The notes beneath the pieces were generated by a model. The model was not told where the DNA came from. It ran no database searches and saw only the letters and a program-made list of their open reading frames with translations. Position numbers and translations under genes: made by a program. Below, one piece after another: positions 43,515 to 50,667 of a DNA stretch of 52,882 bases. Source of the stretch: a bacterium. GTDB taxonomy: Bacteria > Actinomycetota > Acidimicrobiia > Acidimicrobiales > Bin134. The first letter of the stretch is position 1; every line of letters starts with the position of its first letter. The stretch is taken from contig JAPPAP010000025.1 in assembly GCA_026705465.1 (NCBI GenBank), positions 493,566-546,447 on the forward strand, read 5' to 3'.

Positions 43515-44411
43515 TCAGGTTCCCGACACCGAGGCGCGGGCCATCACTCGGCGGGTGGGGTAGTAGTCGTTGGCGCCGTAGTGCTGGACGGCTTGGTTGT
43601 CCCAGATGACCACCGTGTTCGGGGTCCAGCGGACTCGGCAGTGATATTCGGGGATCTCGGCTTGGCGACAGAGCAGCGTCAACAGATTGTCGCTGTCTTC
43701 GACGGGAACGCCGCGGCTGTCGACCAGTTCAGTCGTGAACCCGGAGTTCACGAATAGGGTGAGCCGGCCGGTACGAGGATGAGGTCGGGCCACCGGGTGG
43801 ACTGCGGGCGGAACTTCAGAGCGCAGTTCGTCGAGCTGATCGCCGTACTTGTCGGCGTAAGCCCCGATGCTCCAGTCGTGGCGGGCCGATAGAGAAGAGA
43901 GTCGGTTTTGTAGTTCGGGGTCGAGGTTGTCCCAGGCCGCGGCCATATCGGCGAATAGCGTGTCGCCCCCTACCGGGGGTATCTCAATGGCCCGCAGGAT
44001 GGTGCAAACCGGAGGATGCTCCCGAAACGTACCGTCGGTGTGCCACATGTTCTCAAGGCCGACCACGGTGTCGTTGCGCTCAAAGGTGATGGCATCGGTT
44101 AGGGCGGCAGTACCGGGATTGGGGATCAGCTGATCGTCGGTGAGCGGCCCCCAGCGGAGAGCCAAAGCGCCTTGAGCGGCAACGTCGATGGGCTGGTCTC
44201 GCACGATCAGCACCTTCCACTCCAGCAGTGCCCGGTCGAGCTCGGCGAACAGCTCGTCGTCCACATTCTCCAGGGAGAGGCCGCTCAGCTCCGCTCCGAT
44301 GGCCGGGGTTACCGGGGAAACCTCGAATCGCTCAAATTTGTACGGCACCCAGCCTCTGGGCAGCCGATTCATGATTCGAGGCCCGACTGGGTGACGGCGC
44401 ACAGTCCCCAT
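43515..44411 (-). CDS. TauD/TfdA-family 2-oxoglutarate-dependent dioxygenase
   Basis: This 298-residue Fe(II)/2-oxoglutarate dioxygenase starts at ATG 44411, with ATG 44372 (MNRLPRGWVPYKFERFEV) as a real alternative. The iron motif is MWHTDGTFREHPPVCTILRA (HxD), with the distal His in AVQHYGANDYYPTRRVMARA and the 2-oxoglutarate Arg in the same block. The family oxygenates sulfonates, phenoxyacetates and related acids. The upstream CMD gene ends 19 bases before, so the two are co-transcribed. Substrate unknown. Confidence 0.87.
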   Translation of the reverse strand: MGTVRRHPVGPRIMNRLPRGWVPYKFERFEVSPVTPAIGAELSGLSLENVDDELFAELDRALLEWKVLIVRDQPIDVAAQGALALRWGPLTDDQLIPNPGTAALTDAITFERNDTVVGLENMWHTDGTFREHPPVCTILRAIEIPPVGGDTLFADMAAAWDNLDPELQNRLSSLSARHDWSIGAYADKYGDQLDELRSEVPPAVHPVARPHPRTGRLTLFVNSGFTTELVDSRGVPVEDSDNLLTLLCRQAEIPEYHCRVRWTPNTVVIWDNQAVQHYGANDYYPTRRVMARASVSGT

Positions 44412-44430
44412 GGTGCCGACAGACCCTCCG

Positions 44431-44775
44431 TCAATCAGCAGCGTCGCGCTCGGCGAATACGGCGATGGCGATCTCGAAGGCCTTCATGGCGGCGGGGAAG
44501 CCGGCGTAGATGGCGGCTTGGATCATGACTTCGCAAATCTCCTCCCGGTTCAGTCCGAAGGAGTCCAGTCCCATGATGACGTGCTCGCGGATGGCGAACT
44601 CGTTGCCTAGCGCAGTCATCATCGCGATAGTGGCCAGACTGCGCTCCCGGCGGCTCAGCACAGGACGACCCCACACCGCTGAGGGGCCGACCCTCAGCAT
44701 CTCCATCACGTCGTCACGGACTTCCTCGGGAATGGGCAGACGGCTGAGCACATCAGGCTGACGAGGTTCGGTCAT
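44431..44775 (-). CDS. carboxymuconolactone decarboxylase (CMD)-family protein
   Basis: This small 114-residue all-helical CMD/AhpD-fold protein contains GRPVLSRRERSLATIAMMTA and NEFAIREHVIMGLDSFGLNRE, then EVMIQAAIYAGFPAAMKAFEI. Unlike AhpD it has no CxxC redox pair, so the peroxidase-partner role is unlikely and a lactone-decarboxylase-type or unknown role fits better. ATG 44775 follows GGAG. It leads a two-gene unit with the TauD-family dioxygenase. The 146-base gap on its other side, towards 44922, shows no gene and no clear site. Confidence 0.83.
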   Translation of the reverse strand: MTEPRQPDVLSRLPIPEEVRDDVMEMLRVGPSAVWGRPVLSRRERSLATIAMMTALGNEFAIREHVIMGLDSFGLNREEICEVMIQAAIYAGFPAAMKAFEIAIAVFAERDAAD

Positions 44776-44921
44776 AACCCGACCGTACTCCAACAATGGC
44801 TTCTGCTTGCACGCACTGTGCGGGGTTCTTCGTTGATCGAAAGCAGTGGGGTATTGGTCGCCGAGTCCGGTAGTTTGGATGGGCAGGAGAGGCCGATTGC
44901 AAGTACAGAGGCCTTGGGCGT

Positions 44922-45173
44922 ATGGAAAACACAGGCAAATTGAACCGCCCAGTTGAGGTGGCACCCAGGGAGGGATACCGAGTCTGGCTTCGGTACGCCG
45001 ACGGAGTAGCCGGCGAGGTTGACCTGTCTGATTTAGCTGGTCGGGGCGTGTTTCAGGCATGGGCGAGTCGAGATTGCTTTGAGGGAGTGCGAGTGGCCGC
45101 AGATGGAGGGATCGCATGGGGAGAAGAGATCGAGCTTTGTCCGGATGCTCTCTACATGAGGCTCACCGGCTAG
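44922..45173 (+). CDS. DUF2442 domain protein
   Basis: This 83-residue protein fits DUF2442, a small domain often found beside DUF4160 in toxin-antitoxin-like or phage-related pairs. The core is YRVWLRYADGVAGEVDLSDL, then GRGVFQAW and VAADGGIAWGEEIELCPDALY. No DUF4160 partner gene is visible in the 146 bases upstream, and no start motif of the kind seen elsewhere precedes it. It may therefore be a solitary remnant. Function unknown. Confidence 0.72.
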   Translation: MENTGKLNRPVEVAPREGYRVWLRYADGVAGEVDLSDLAGRGVFQAWASRDCFEGVRVAADGGIAWGEEIELCPDALYMRLTG

Positions 45174-45227
45174 GTGCTTGGAGCCCTTGGGCAAGATCGA
45201 ACCTCTGCGGTAAGCCAAGGAGGGGTC

Positions 45228-45809
45228 ATGACTACCGGGTTTGAGCGGTTTCGGGCCGCGGCGGAGGAGTTGAGGGTGCCAGTGGAGCCGGTGCGGTATC
45301 CGGCGGGCACTCGGACGGCGGCTGAAGCTGCGGCTGCGGTGGGGTGTGATGTGGGGCAGATTGTGAAGTCGCTGGTTTTCGCCACTCCGACGAAGTTGGT
45401 GCTGGCGCTGACTTCAGGGGCCAACCAGGTGGACACCGACTGCTTGGGCGAGTTGACCGGAGAGGAGGTCAGCCTGGCTGATCCGGAGACGGTGAGAGCA
45501 GCCACTGGCTTTGCCATTGGGGGAACACCGCCGTTCGGACATCTCAATCCGCTTCCCGTCTGGATCGACGAGAACTTGCTGGACTACGACACCGTGTGGG
45601 CCGCGGCGGGAACCCCTGATTCATGCTTTCCCATCGACCCGACGCAACTTATTGCCGCTACAGGGGCTACTCCAGCAGACTTTGTCCAGCGACAGGAGCG
45701 CGAGCACACGGGACGGTGGCTTGTCGAGAACATGCCGAGCGGTCTCAATCTCGAACTGCCTGACAGGAGCGAACCAGACCGACCGGTTCCCTTCCTGGGC
45801 GGGAATTAG
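45228..45809 (+). CDS. YbaK/EbsC-family aminoacyl-tRNA deacylase
   Basis: This 193-residue YbaK-like domain protein hydrolyses mischarged aminoacyl-tRNA in known relatives (Cys-tRNA-Pro and similar). Characteristic segments are AAAVGCDVGQIVKSLVFATP with the key Lys, LALTSGANQVDTDCL, and AIGGTPPFGHLNPLPVWID. ATG 45228 is preceded by a strong AAGGAGGGG. An in-frame start at 45174 lies too far upstream of it. Its stop overlaps the convergent BrkB-like gene by 4 bases. Which tRNA it edits is unknown. Confidence 0.85.
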   Translation: MTTGFERFRAAAEELRVPVEPVRYPAGTRTAAEAAAAVGCDVGQIVKSLVFATPTKLVLALTSGANQVDTDCLGELTGEEVSLADPETVRAATGFAIGGTPPFGHLNPLPVWIDENLLDYDTVWAAAGTPDSCFPIDPTQLIAATGATPADFVQRQEREHTGRWLVENMPSGLNLELPDRSEPDRPVPFLGGN

Positions 45810-46615
45810 GCATGGCGCTGATCGAGGGCGCCGGCGACGGCGGCGCCGGCGGTGACCCCGCAGGCCGCGGCCCACAGCCAGCTCAGGGCAGCCAGGGTTC
45901 CGGCAGTGGCCACGGTGATGGCGGTGCCGCCCACGGTCCAGTTCACTGCCACTGCGGCAACCGCTGAGATGATGGAGAACCAGACAGCCGAAACCAGCCC
46001 CCCGATGAGGTGATGGCGCCAAGGCTGATGAGGGCAGGACATCTTCTGCACGAGGGAGAACACGGCCACCGCTGAAACAAAGCCGACCACCGGTGCCAGT
46101 CGGGGTTCGACCCACACCGCAATGGCGGTGGGTCCGGCGATCAGGGGAAGAGCTCCCACCAAGAGCCAAAACCCGGTGAACCGCTCCAGCCACCACGACC
46201 GGCGGGGGGCGCCCCGCACTCGGCGCACCGCCCGGCAGGCCGCGGCGGCGGCTCGCATGGTGCCCCACACCGCTACTACCGCGGCTATGGACGTAGCTGC
46301 CGGGGGAGCGGAGACAACATCGGCGAACTCCTCGCCGATGGTGCTGTCCACATCGCTGAGCGCGGTCTGGCCGGCGTCGGCCAGCCATTCGTTAAACCGG
46401 TCGGCAATCCGATCAGAAACCGCCCGAACCGTGGAGGCGATGGCGGCCGCAGCCACCGCGGCAGGAAACAGCGACACCGCCGACCAGAAGGCGATCTCTG
46501 CTGCCCCGGTGCCGCCCTCTCCCTCCCGCCAGCACGACACGGACTGCTTGGCCAGGGCTATGGACCGGGCGAACCAGCTGTCACCGGCAGCGGGCGGACT
46601 GTCGTCTGCGCCCAT
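45806..46615 (-). CDS. YihY/BrkB-family-like inner-membrane protein
   Basis: This 269-residue polytopic membrane protein has about six hydrophobic segments. The first, AEIAFWSAVSLFPAAVAAAA, is the YihY/BrkB signature position, and the later pattern (FTGFWLLVGALPLIAGPTAIAVW and following) fits the family. I use ATG 46615, which lies 11 bases after the ETF fusion stop. The frame stays open upstream only because it overlies the ETF gene in another register. Members were once called RNase BN but have no proven function. Identification rests on topology and the first segment, so it is moderately sure. Confidence 0.68.
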   Translation of the reverse strand: MGADDSPPAAGDSWFARSIALAKQSVSCWREGEGGTGAAEIAFWSAVSLFPAAVAAAAIASTVRAVSDRIADRFNEWLADAGQTALSDVDSTIGEEFADVVSAPPAATSIAAVVAVWGTMRAAAAACRAVRRVRGAPRRSWWLERFTGFWLLVGALPLIAGPTAIAVWVEPRLAPVVGFVSAVAVFSLVQKMSCPHQPWRHHLIGGLVSAVWFSIISAVAAVAVNWTVGGTAITVATAGTLAALSWLWAAACGVTAGAAVAGALDQRHA

Positions 46616-46626
46616 TGGCGAATTGA

Positions 46627-48465
46627 TCAGCCCGCCTGGGCTTCGGCCAGACGGGGGATCAGAGCGTCGAACACCTCGGCCCAGTCGCCCACAAAGCCGA
46701 TGTCCACGATCTCCCACAAGGGAGCGTCTGGATCGGGGTTGATACCCACAACCGTTCCGGCGTTGCGGACTCCCACGGTGTGGTTGAACTTCCCGCTCAT
46801 ACCGATGGCGAAGTAGAGGTGGGGGCTGATGCTGTGGCCGGTGATGCCCACCTGGCGGGCCCGAGGCATCCACCCGTAGTCGGTCACCTTCCGGGTGGCG
46901 CAGAGGGCGGCGCCGATGGCGGCCTGGTGCTTCTCCAGCTTGGGATAGTCGGTCGGGTCCACTCCCTGGCCCACGCCGATCACCACCGAGGCGTTGGCCA
47001 GCTCGTCGCTGTCGTCGTCCCGATAGCGCCGGATAACTTCGAGGCGGCTGCGGCCTGGAGAGTCCAGCGACGACCGGCGGGCCGGTGGTCGGTCGGAGTT
47101 GGGCCGGGGGAAGGGCAGCACCCCCGGGCGCACCGTGGCCATCTGGATTAAAGACGAGCAGAGAATCTCGGCCACCAGCCATCCCCCGAAGGCTGGCTTC
47201 ATGGCGATCAACTTCCCGTGGTCGTCCACCTTCAATCCCACAGCGTCGCCGGTGAGGCCCGCTCCCAGCGACGCGGCCATCCGGGAGGCCACCTCTCGGC
47301 CCCACGCGGTGCCCGGTGCCAGCACTGCCCAAGGCTGGGTCTCGGCGGCCCAGGCTGACATGGCCGATGCCAGGTCTTCCTCGACCGGAAGGGCTCCACT
47401 ACCGGAGTGAGCGATGTTGATCTGCTCATCGGCCCCCCACGGGCCCAGGTCCTCATCGGGATCGTCGAGGCCGGGACCGAGGGCAGCCACACAGCCGCCG
47501 ATTTCGGCAGCCAAGTCGGCAGCCGCTCCCAGGAGCTCCCGACTCACCCGCTCTCGGCCCGGTTCCACCAACACAGCAATAGCGGGGGCGCCCGATCCGG
47601 CCCCGGAGCGCCCGGCAACCATGTCCGGCTCAGGTATGGAGCCGGTGGCCAGCGCCCCCTTCTCGGCCAAGATGGCCACAGCCTGTTCGATCTGCTCGTC
47701 CAGCGTGCCGGTCATCATCAGGCGACGGCGCTCTACGTCGATCATCTGAACCGGCCCAACCGAAGTGGGACTGGCTTCTTGACCCCACGGACCGGGACCA
47801 AGATCGGCGGCGCTCACCGTTTGGATCTTTGAGCCGTCTGCGGTGGCCCAGGCCTCGGGGTCCTTGATCTTGCACGGGTCGCAGAGTCGCTCCGCGCACG
47901 ACACCACCGCGGGAAGCTCCACGGCCACGTCCACCCACTCGTCATCGTGCTCCAACCGCAGCTCCAGTCGGTCGCCGTGGAGGGAGAAATGCCGAACTCC
48001 GGTGGCAAACGGCATCCCCAAAAGCTCCGCTAGTTGGGGCGGCACTTGGCCGGTATCGGAGTCCACCGAATTGCGCCCCATCATCACCAGGTCGAACGGT
48101 CCGAACTGCTCTAGGGCGGCGGCCAGGGCTTTGGCGGTGGCCCAAGTGTCGGATCCGGCAAATTCCGGATCGCAGATGTGCACTCCGGCGTCTACTCCGA
48201 AGAGGAGGGCCTCCCGGCACACGTTCTCAGCCGACGGGGGACCGAGCGTGAACACGGTTACCGTGCCCCCGCTGGCCTGGGCTACCTCGGTGCCTTTGGC
48301 CACGGCTCGGCGGCAGTAGTCGTTCATGTGCATGTCGATGCCGTCTCGCACCATGCGGCCGTCGGGTCCCAGCACCATGTCTTCGAACACCGGGATCTGC
48401 TTGGCCAACACGGCCACTCGCAAGGGGCGATCCGGCGCGATCACGTCGGCAGGGGGGTCGGACAT
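46627..48465 (-). CDS. fused electron transfer flavoprotein, beta and alpha subunits
   Basis: This 612-residue chain combines an N-terminal ETF-beta domain (AVLAKQIPVFEDMVLGPDGR, VMMGRNSVDSDTGQVPPQLAE, VSCAERLCDPCKIKDPEAW) with an ETF-alpha domain from about residue 290. The alpha FAD-binding C-terminus is complete: ARQVGITGHSISPHLYFAIG, FNHTVGVRNAGTVVGINPDP and DIGFVGDWAEVF. ETF takes electrons from acyl-CoA dehydrogenases and passes them to the quinone pool. The two subunits are normally separate genes (fixB/fixA). TAGCCT is 8 bases before ATG 48465. No acyl-CoA dehydrogenase or ETF-quinone oxidoreductase is in the window. Confidence 0.88.
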   Translation of the reverse strand: MSDPPADVIAPDRPLRVAVLAKQIPVFEDMVLGPDGRMVRDGIDMHMNDYCRRAVAKGTEVAQASGGTVTVFTLGPPSAENVCREALLFGVDAGVHICDPEFAGSDTWATAKALAAALEQFGPFDLVMMGRNSVDSDTGQVPPQLAELLGMPFATGVRHFSLHGDRLELRLEHDDEWVDVAVELPAVVSCAERLCDPCKIKDPEAWATADGSKIQTVSAADLGPGPWGQEASPTSVGPVQMIDVERRRLMMTGTLDEQIEQAVAILAEKGALATGSIPEPDMVAGRSGAGSGAPAIAVLVEPGRERVSRELLGAAADLAAEIGGCVAALGPGLDDPDEDLGPWGADEQINIAHSGSGALPVEEDLASAMSAWAAETQPWAVLAPGTAWGREVASRMAASLGAGLTGDAVGLKVDDHGKLIAMKPAFGGWLVAEILCSSLIQMATVRPGVLPFPRPNSDRPPARRSSLDSPGRSRLEVIRRYRDDDSDELANASVVIGVGQGVDPTDYPKLEKHQAAIGAALCATRKVTDYGWMPRARQVGITGHSISPHLYFAIGMSGKFNHTVGVRNAGTVVGINPDPDAPLWEIVDIGFVGDWAEVFDALIPRLAEAQAG

Positions 48466-48473
48466 CTGCTTCG

Positions 48474-48479
48474 AGGCTA
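48474..48479 (-). promoter_or_regulatory. candidate leaderless -10 box TAGCCT
   Basis: On the minus strand TAGCCT ends 8 bases before ATG 48465 of the fused ETF gene. Confidence 0.5.
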
Positions 48480-48538
48480 CCTACTAGCCCTGTTGATTCT
48501 TGGGTTGGGCGGCATGCGCCAGGGCGGCACAGGGCCGC

Positions 48539-48544
48539 TACGGT
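48539..48544 (+). promoter_or_regulatory. candidate leaderless -10 box TACGGT
   Basis: TACGGT ends 6 bases before ATG 48551 of the double-cupin gene. Confidence 0.45.
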
Positions 48545-48550
48545 TGCCGG

Positions 48551-49504
48551 ATGGCATTCACGAAGCGGCGAATCGTAACCGGGCACGACGACACCGGAGC
48601 ACCAGTCATCATCTCCGACGGGCCGGCGGACCCGAGCTTCTTGGGGAGGACCACGGCCAGCATGTGGTACGTGGGACAGCGTCCGGTCACCGTGGACGAT
48701 GGCGGGGGCGAGCCAGTCGATCGCAATGACTTTGTGCCTCCGCCTAGTGGGATTTCGTGGCGGTTCTTCACCCTGAAGCCTTCGGGCGGCAAGGCGATCG
48801 GCCCCACCGACGACCCCCGATTCGATCAGGAGCGTGTGGGTTTTCACGCCACTCCCACCATCGACTTCATCGAGGTCATCTCGGGTCGCATTCGCCTGGA
48901 GCTAAACGACCATGCGGTGGAGCTCGACGCGGGTGCCTGCGTCATCCAGCGGGGCACCTGGCACCGCTGGATCGTTCTGGGCGACGAACCCTGTACGTTC
49001 AGCGCCATCATGCTGGGGGTGGGCGGCGGCGACAATCCCGGCTTTGCCGGCGCGTCGACCGGCGCTTTGGGGCCGCGCCGGGTGGTCACCGACGGTGACG
49101 GAGTGTGCGCCGACGGTCCACCGGCTACGGCTTCGCAGTCTGAAGGTGGACTGGTGACTGCCGAGCTGTGGCACACCTTCGCCCCGGTGGCCAGCGAGCT
49201 CCAAGGCGGCGATGGCGCGGTGTCGGAGATGCAGCTCAACCCCCCAGGTGGGGGAGTGACCTGGAAGCAGGTGACCATTCCGGCATCGATGGCCGACCAA
49301 GCCGCGTTGATGCACCAGACTCCAACCATCGATTTTGTGCGGATCGCCCAGGGCACAGTGGATTTGGAGTTGCCCGGCCAACCGCCAACCCACCTCACCG
49401 CCGGAGACTGCGTGATCCAGCGGGGCACTGAGCACGCTTGGCGCAACACCGGCGACGGCCCGTTCACCCTTTCAGCCGTGATGATCGGGGTGGGGAATGG
49501 CTGA
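48551..49504 (+). CDS. double-cupin protein
   Basis: This 317-residue protein consists of two cupin units of similar sequence, probably from an internal duplication. The repeated core is HATPTIDFIEVISGRIRLEL with DAGACVIQRGTWHRW in the first unit. The second has HQTPTIDFVRIAQGTVDLEL with TAGDCVIQRGTEHAW. Each keeps the CVIQRGTxH turn with a conserved His. Cupins may bind metals and act as dioxygenases, isomerases or sensors. I cannot assign a reaction. The in-frame GTG at 48500 is ignored because TACGGT precedes ATG 48551. The next gene starts inside its end (8-base overlap). Confidence 0.78.
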   Translation: MAFTKRRIVTGHDDTGAPVIISDGPADPSFLGRTTASMWYVGQRPVTVDDGGGEPVDRNDFVPPPSGISWRFFTLKPSGGKAIGPTDDPRFDQERVGFHATPTIDFIEVISGRIRLELNDHAVELDAGACVIQRGTWHRWIVLGDEPCTFSAIMLGVGGGDNPGFAGASTGALGPRRVVTDGDGVCADGPPATASQSEGGLVTAELWHTFAPVASELQGGDGAVSEMQLNPPGGGVTWKQVTIPASMADQAALMHQTPTIDFVRIAQGTVDLELPGQPPTHLTAGDCVIQRGTEHAWRNTGDGPFTLSAVMIGVGNG

Positions 49505-50036
49505 CCTCGATTCGAGGCTTCAAGCGCTACTCGACAAAGACGAGATCACCGACACCATCCACCGAGTGGCCCGGGGCACCGACCGGCTCGACAAGGAGTT
49601 GATCATCTCCGGCTATCACCCCGACGGCTTCGACGACCACAACAACTTTCGGGGCAGCCCGGTGGAGTTCGCCGACTGGGTGCTAGAGGTGCTGGCCCAC
49701 TTCGACTACACCCAGCACCTGTTAGGCCAGTCCCGCATTCAGCTCGAAGGCGATGTGGCATTTGTGGAGACCTACTGCAATGCACACCATGTGGTTCATC
49801 CCACTGAGGAGGGGCCGGGCTCTGATATGCGCATGGGGCTGCGCTATGTGGACCGGTTCGAGCGGCGCGACGGCGGCCCGTGGCTGATCGCCACCCGGAT
49901 CTGCGCCTTTGAGTGGCGGTACACCCTCACCCTGAATTATTCGTTTCCCTACGACGACGACTTCACCATTGGCCACCGCGACCGCACCGACATCACCTAC
50001 ACGCGCCAAGGTCTGATGGGGGAGCCGCGGGGGTGA
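49497..50036 (+). CDS. NTF2-like/SnoaL-type protein
   Basis: This 179-residue protein is of the cone-shaped NTF2-like fold. The N-terminal helices LDSRLQALLDKDEITDTIHR and the conserved positions around GTDRLDKELIISGYHPDGFD fit the SnoaL_4 group of small-molecule-binding enzymes, along with the barrel strand FVETYCNAHHVVHP. His and Asp residues line the inferred pocket. It is translationally coupled to the double-cupin gene, so the two probably act on the same compound. Function unknown; a dehydratase, isomerase or hydroxylase-like role is possible. Confidence 0.8.
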   Translation: MADLDSRLQALLDKDEITDTIHRVARGTDRLDKELIISGYHPDGFDDHNNFRGSPVEFADWVLEVLAHFDYTQHLLGQSRIQLEGDVAFVETYCNAHHVVHPTEEGPGSDMRMGLRYVDRFERRDGGPWLIATRICAFEWRYTLTLNYSFPYDDDFTIGHRDRTDITYTRQGLMGEPRG

Positions 50037-50069
50037 GCCCAGGCAATATCGGTCTAGCGGTGCTACGCC

Positions 50070-50173
50070 ATAGAGGGGAACCATCGAGGCGAGCGCCATT
50101 TTCCTGGCGTGGTTCGCGGCGTCGCGGATTGTGCCGCGGTATAGAGGGGAACCACCGCGGTGAGCGCAAATTT
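50070..50173. repeat. two diverged direct repeats around ATAGAGGGGAACCA
   Basis: The 14-base ATAGAGGGGAACCA occurs at 50070-50083 and again at 50141-50154. Similar sequence follows each (TCGAGGCGAGCGCCATTT versus CCGCGGTGAGCGCAAATTT), so the unit is about 33 bases with a 71-base period. The second copy lies in the inverted repeat CCGCGGT...ACCGCGG (50134-50140 and 50154-50160). This fills most of the 148-base gap before the gene at 50185. The role is unknown; the GAGGGG core resembles a ribosome-binding site. Confidence 0.6.
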
Positions 50174-50184
50174 GGAGCCTGTTA

Positions 50185-50667
50185 ATGGCACTCGATAAAC
50201 GCCAGATCAGATTCGAGCGACTGGACCTGGGGGAAGTGGTCCACGAGATGCTGACTTTGGCCGCCCGGGGCGACGGGAAAGGGTGGATGAACGTGCAGCC
50301 GGTAGTGGCCGACGAGGATCGACCCCCGGAGTCACCGATCTTCAAGCTGTTCACTGCGAAGGGCCCGGCCATTCCGTTGGGCACTTGGGTGCCGGGCCAT
50401 CACTACCGGGACAAGTGGCAGCCCGCCTCGGTGGGCTTGCAGCATGCCGGCGGCCGACACGCTTCGAAGCTTTTGGACGAGCGGGGAGTGACGGAGCCCG
50501 AGGGTTGGAACCGGCGCCAAGACCACATCAAGCGGGGCTTGGTGTACGAGTTGCCCGAGGGTCAGGATCCGAAAGTGGCCGTGGAGTTCTTGGTCGACGC
50601 GATGGCCCAACTGGTCGAGATCCCGCTCAGCGGCCGCTGGTTGGCAATTGTCCTCACCCAGCGCTAG
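50185..50667 (+). CDS. uncharacterised 160-residue protein
   Basis: I do not recognise a family for this 160-residue soluble protein. It starts MALDKRQIRFERLDLGEVVH at ATG 50185 behind GGAG. It contains KGWMNVQPVVADEDRPPESP and VPGHHYRDKWQPASVGLQHA, then a basic region through NRRQDHIKRGLVYELPEG, and ends IPLSGRWLAIVLTQR. There are no cysteines, signal peptide or membrane segments. It follows the cupin/NTF2-like genes in the same direction after a repeat-bearing gap, and its stop overlaps the convergent acyl-CoA synthetase gene by 4 bases. Confidence 0.7.
   Translation: MALDKRQIRFERLDLGEVVHEMLTLAARGDGKGWMNVQPVVADEDRPPESPIFKLFTAKGPAIPLGTWVPGHHYRDKWQPASVGLQHAGGRHASKLLDERGVTEPEGWNRRQDHIKRGLVYELPEGQDPKVAVEFLVDAMAQLVEIPLSGRWLAIVLTQR

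Noticed and set aside
44776..44921. DUF4160 partner gene upstream of the DUF2442 gene
   Set aside because: No reading frame in the 146-base gap gives a DUF4160-like sequence.
46616..47332. N-terminal extension of the BrkB-like membrane protein
   Set aside because: It overlies the ETF fusion gene in another frame and is Arg/Gly/Pro-rich without resemblance to the family. ATG 46615 follows the ETF stop directly.
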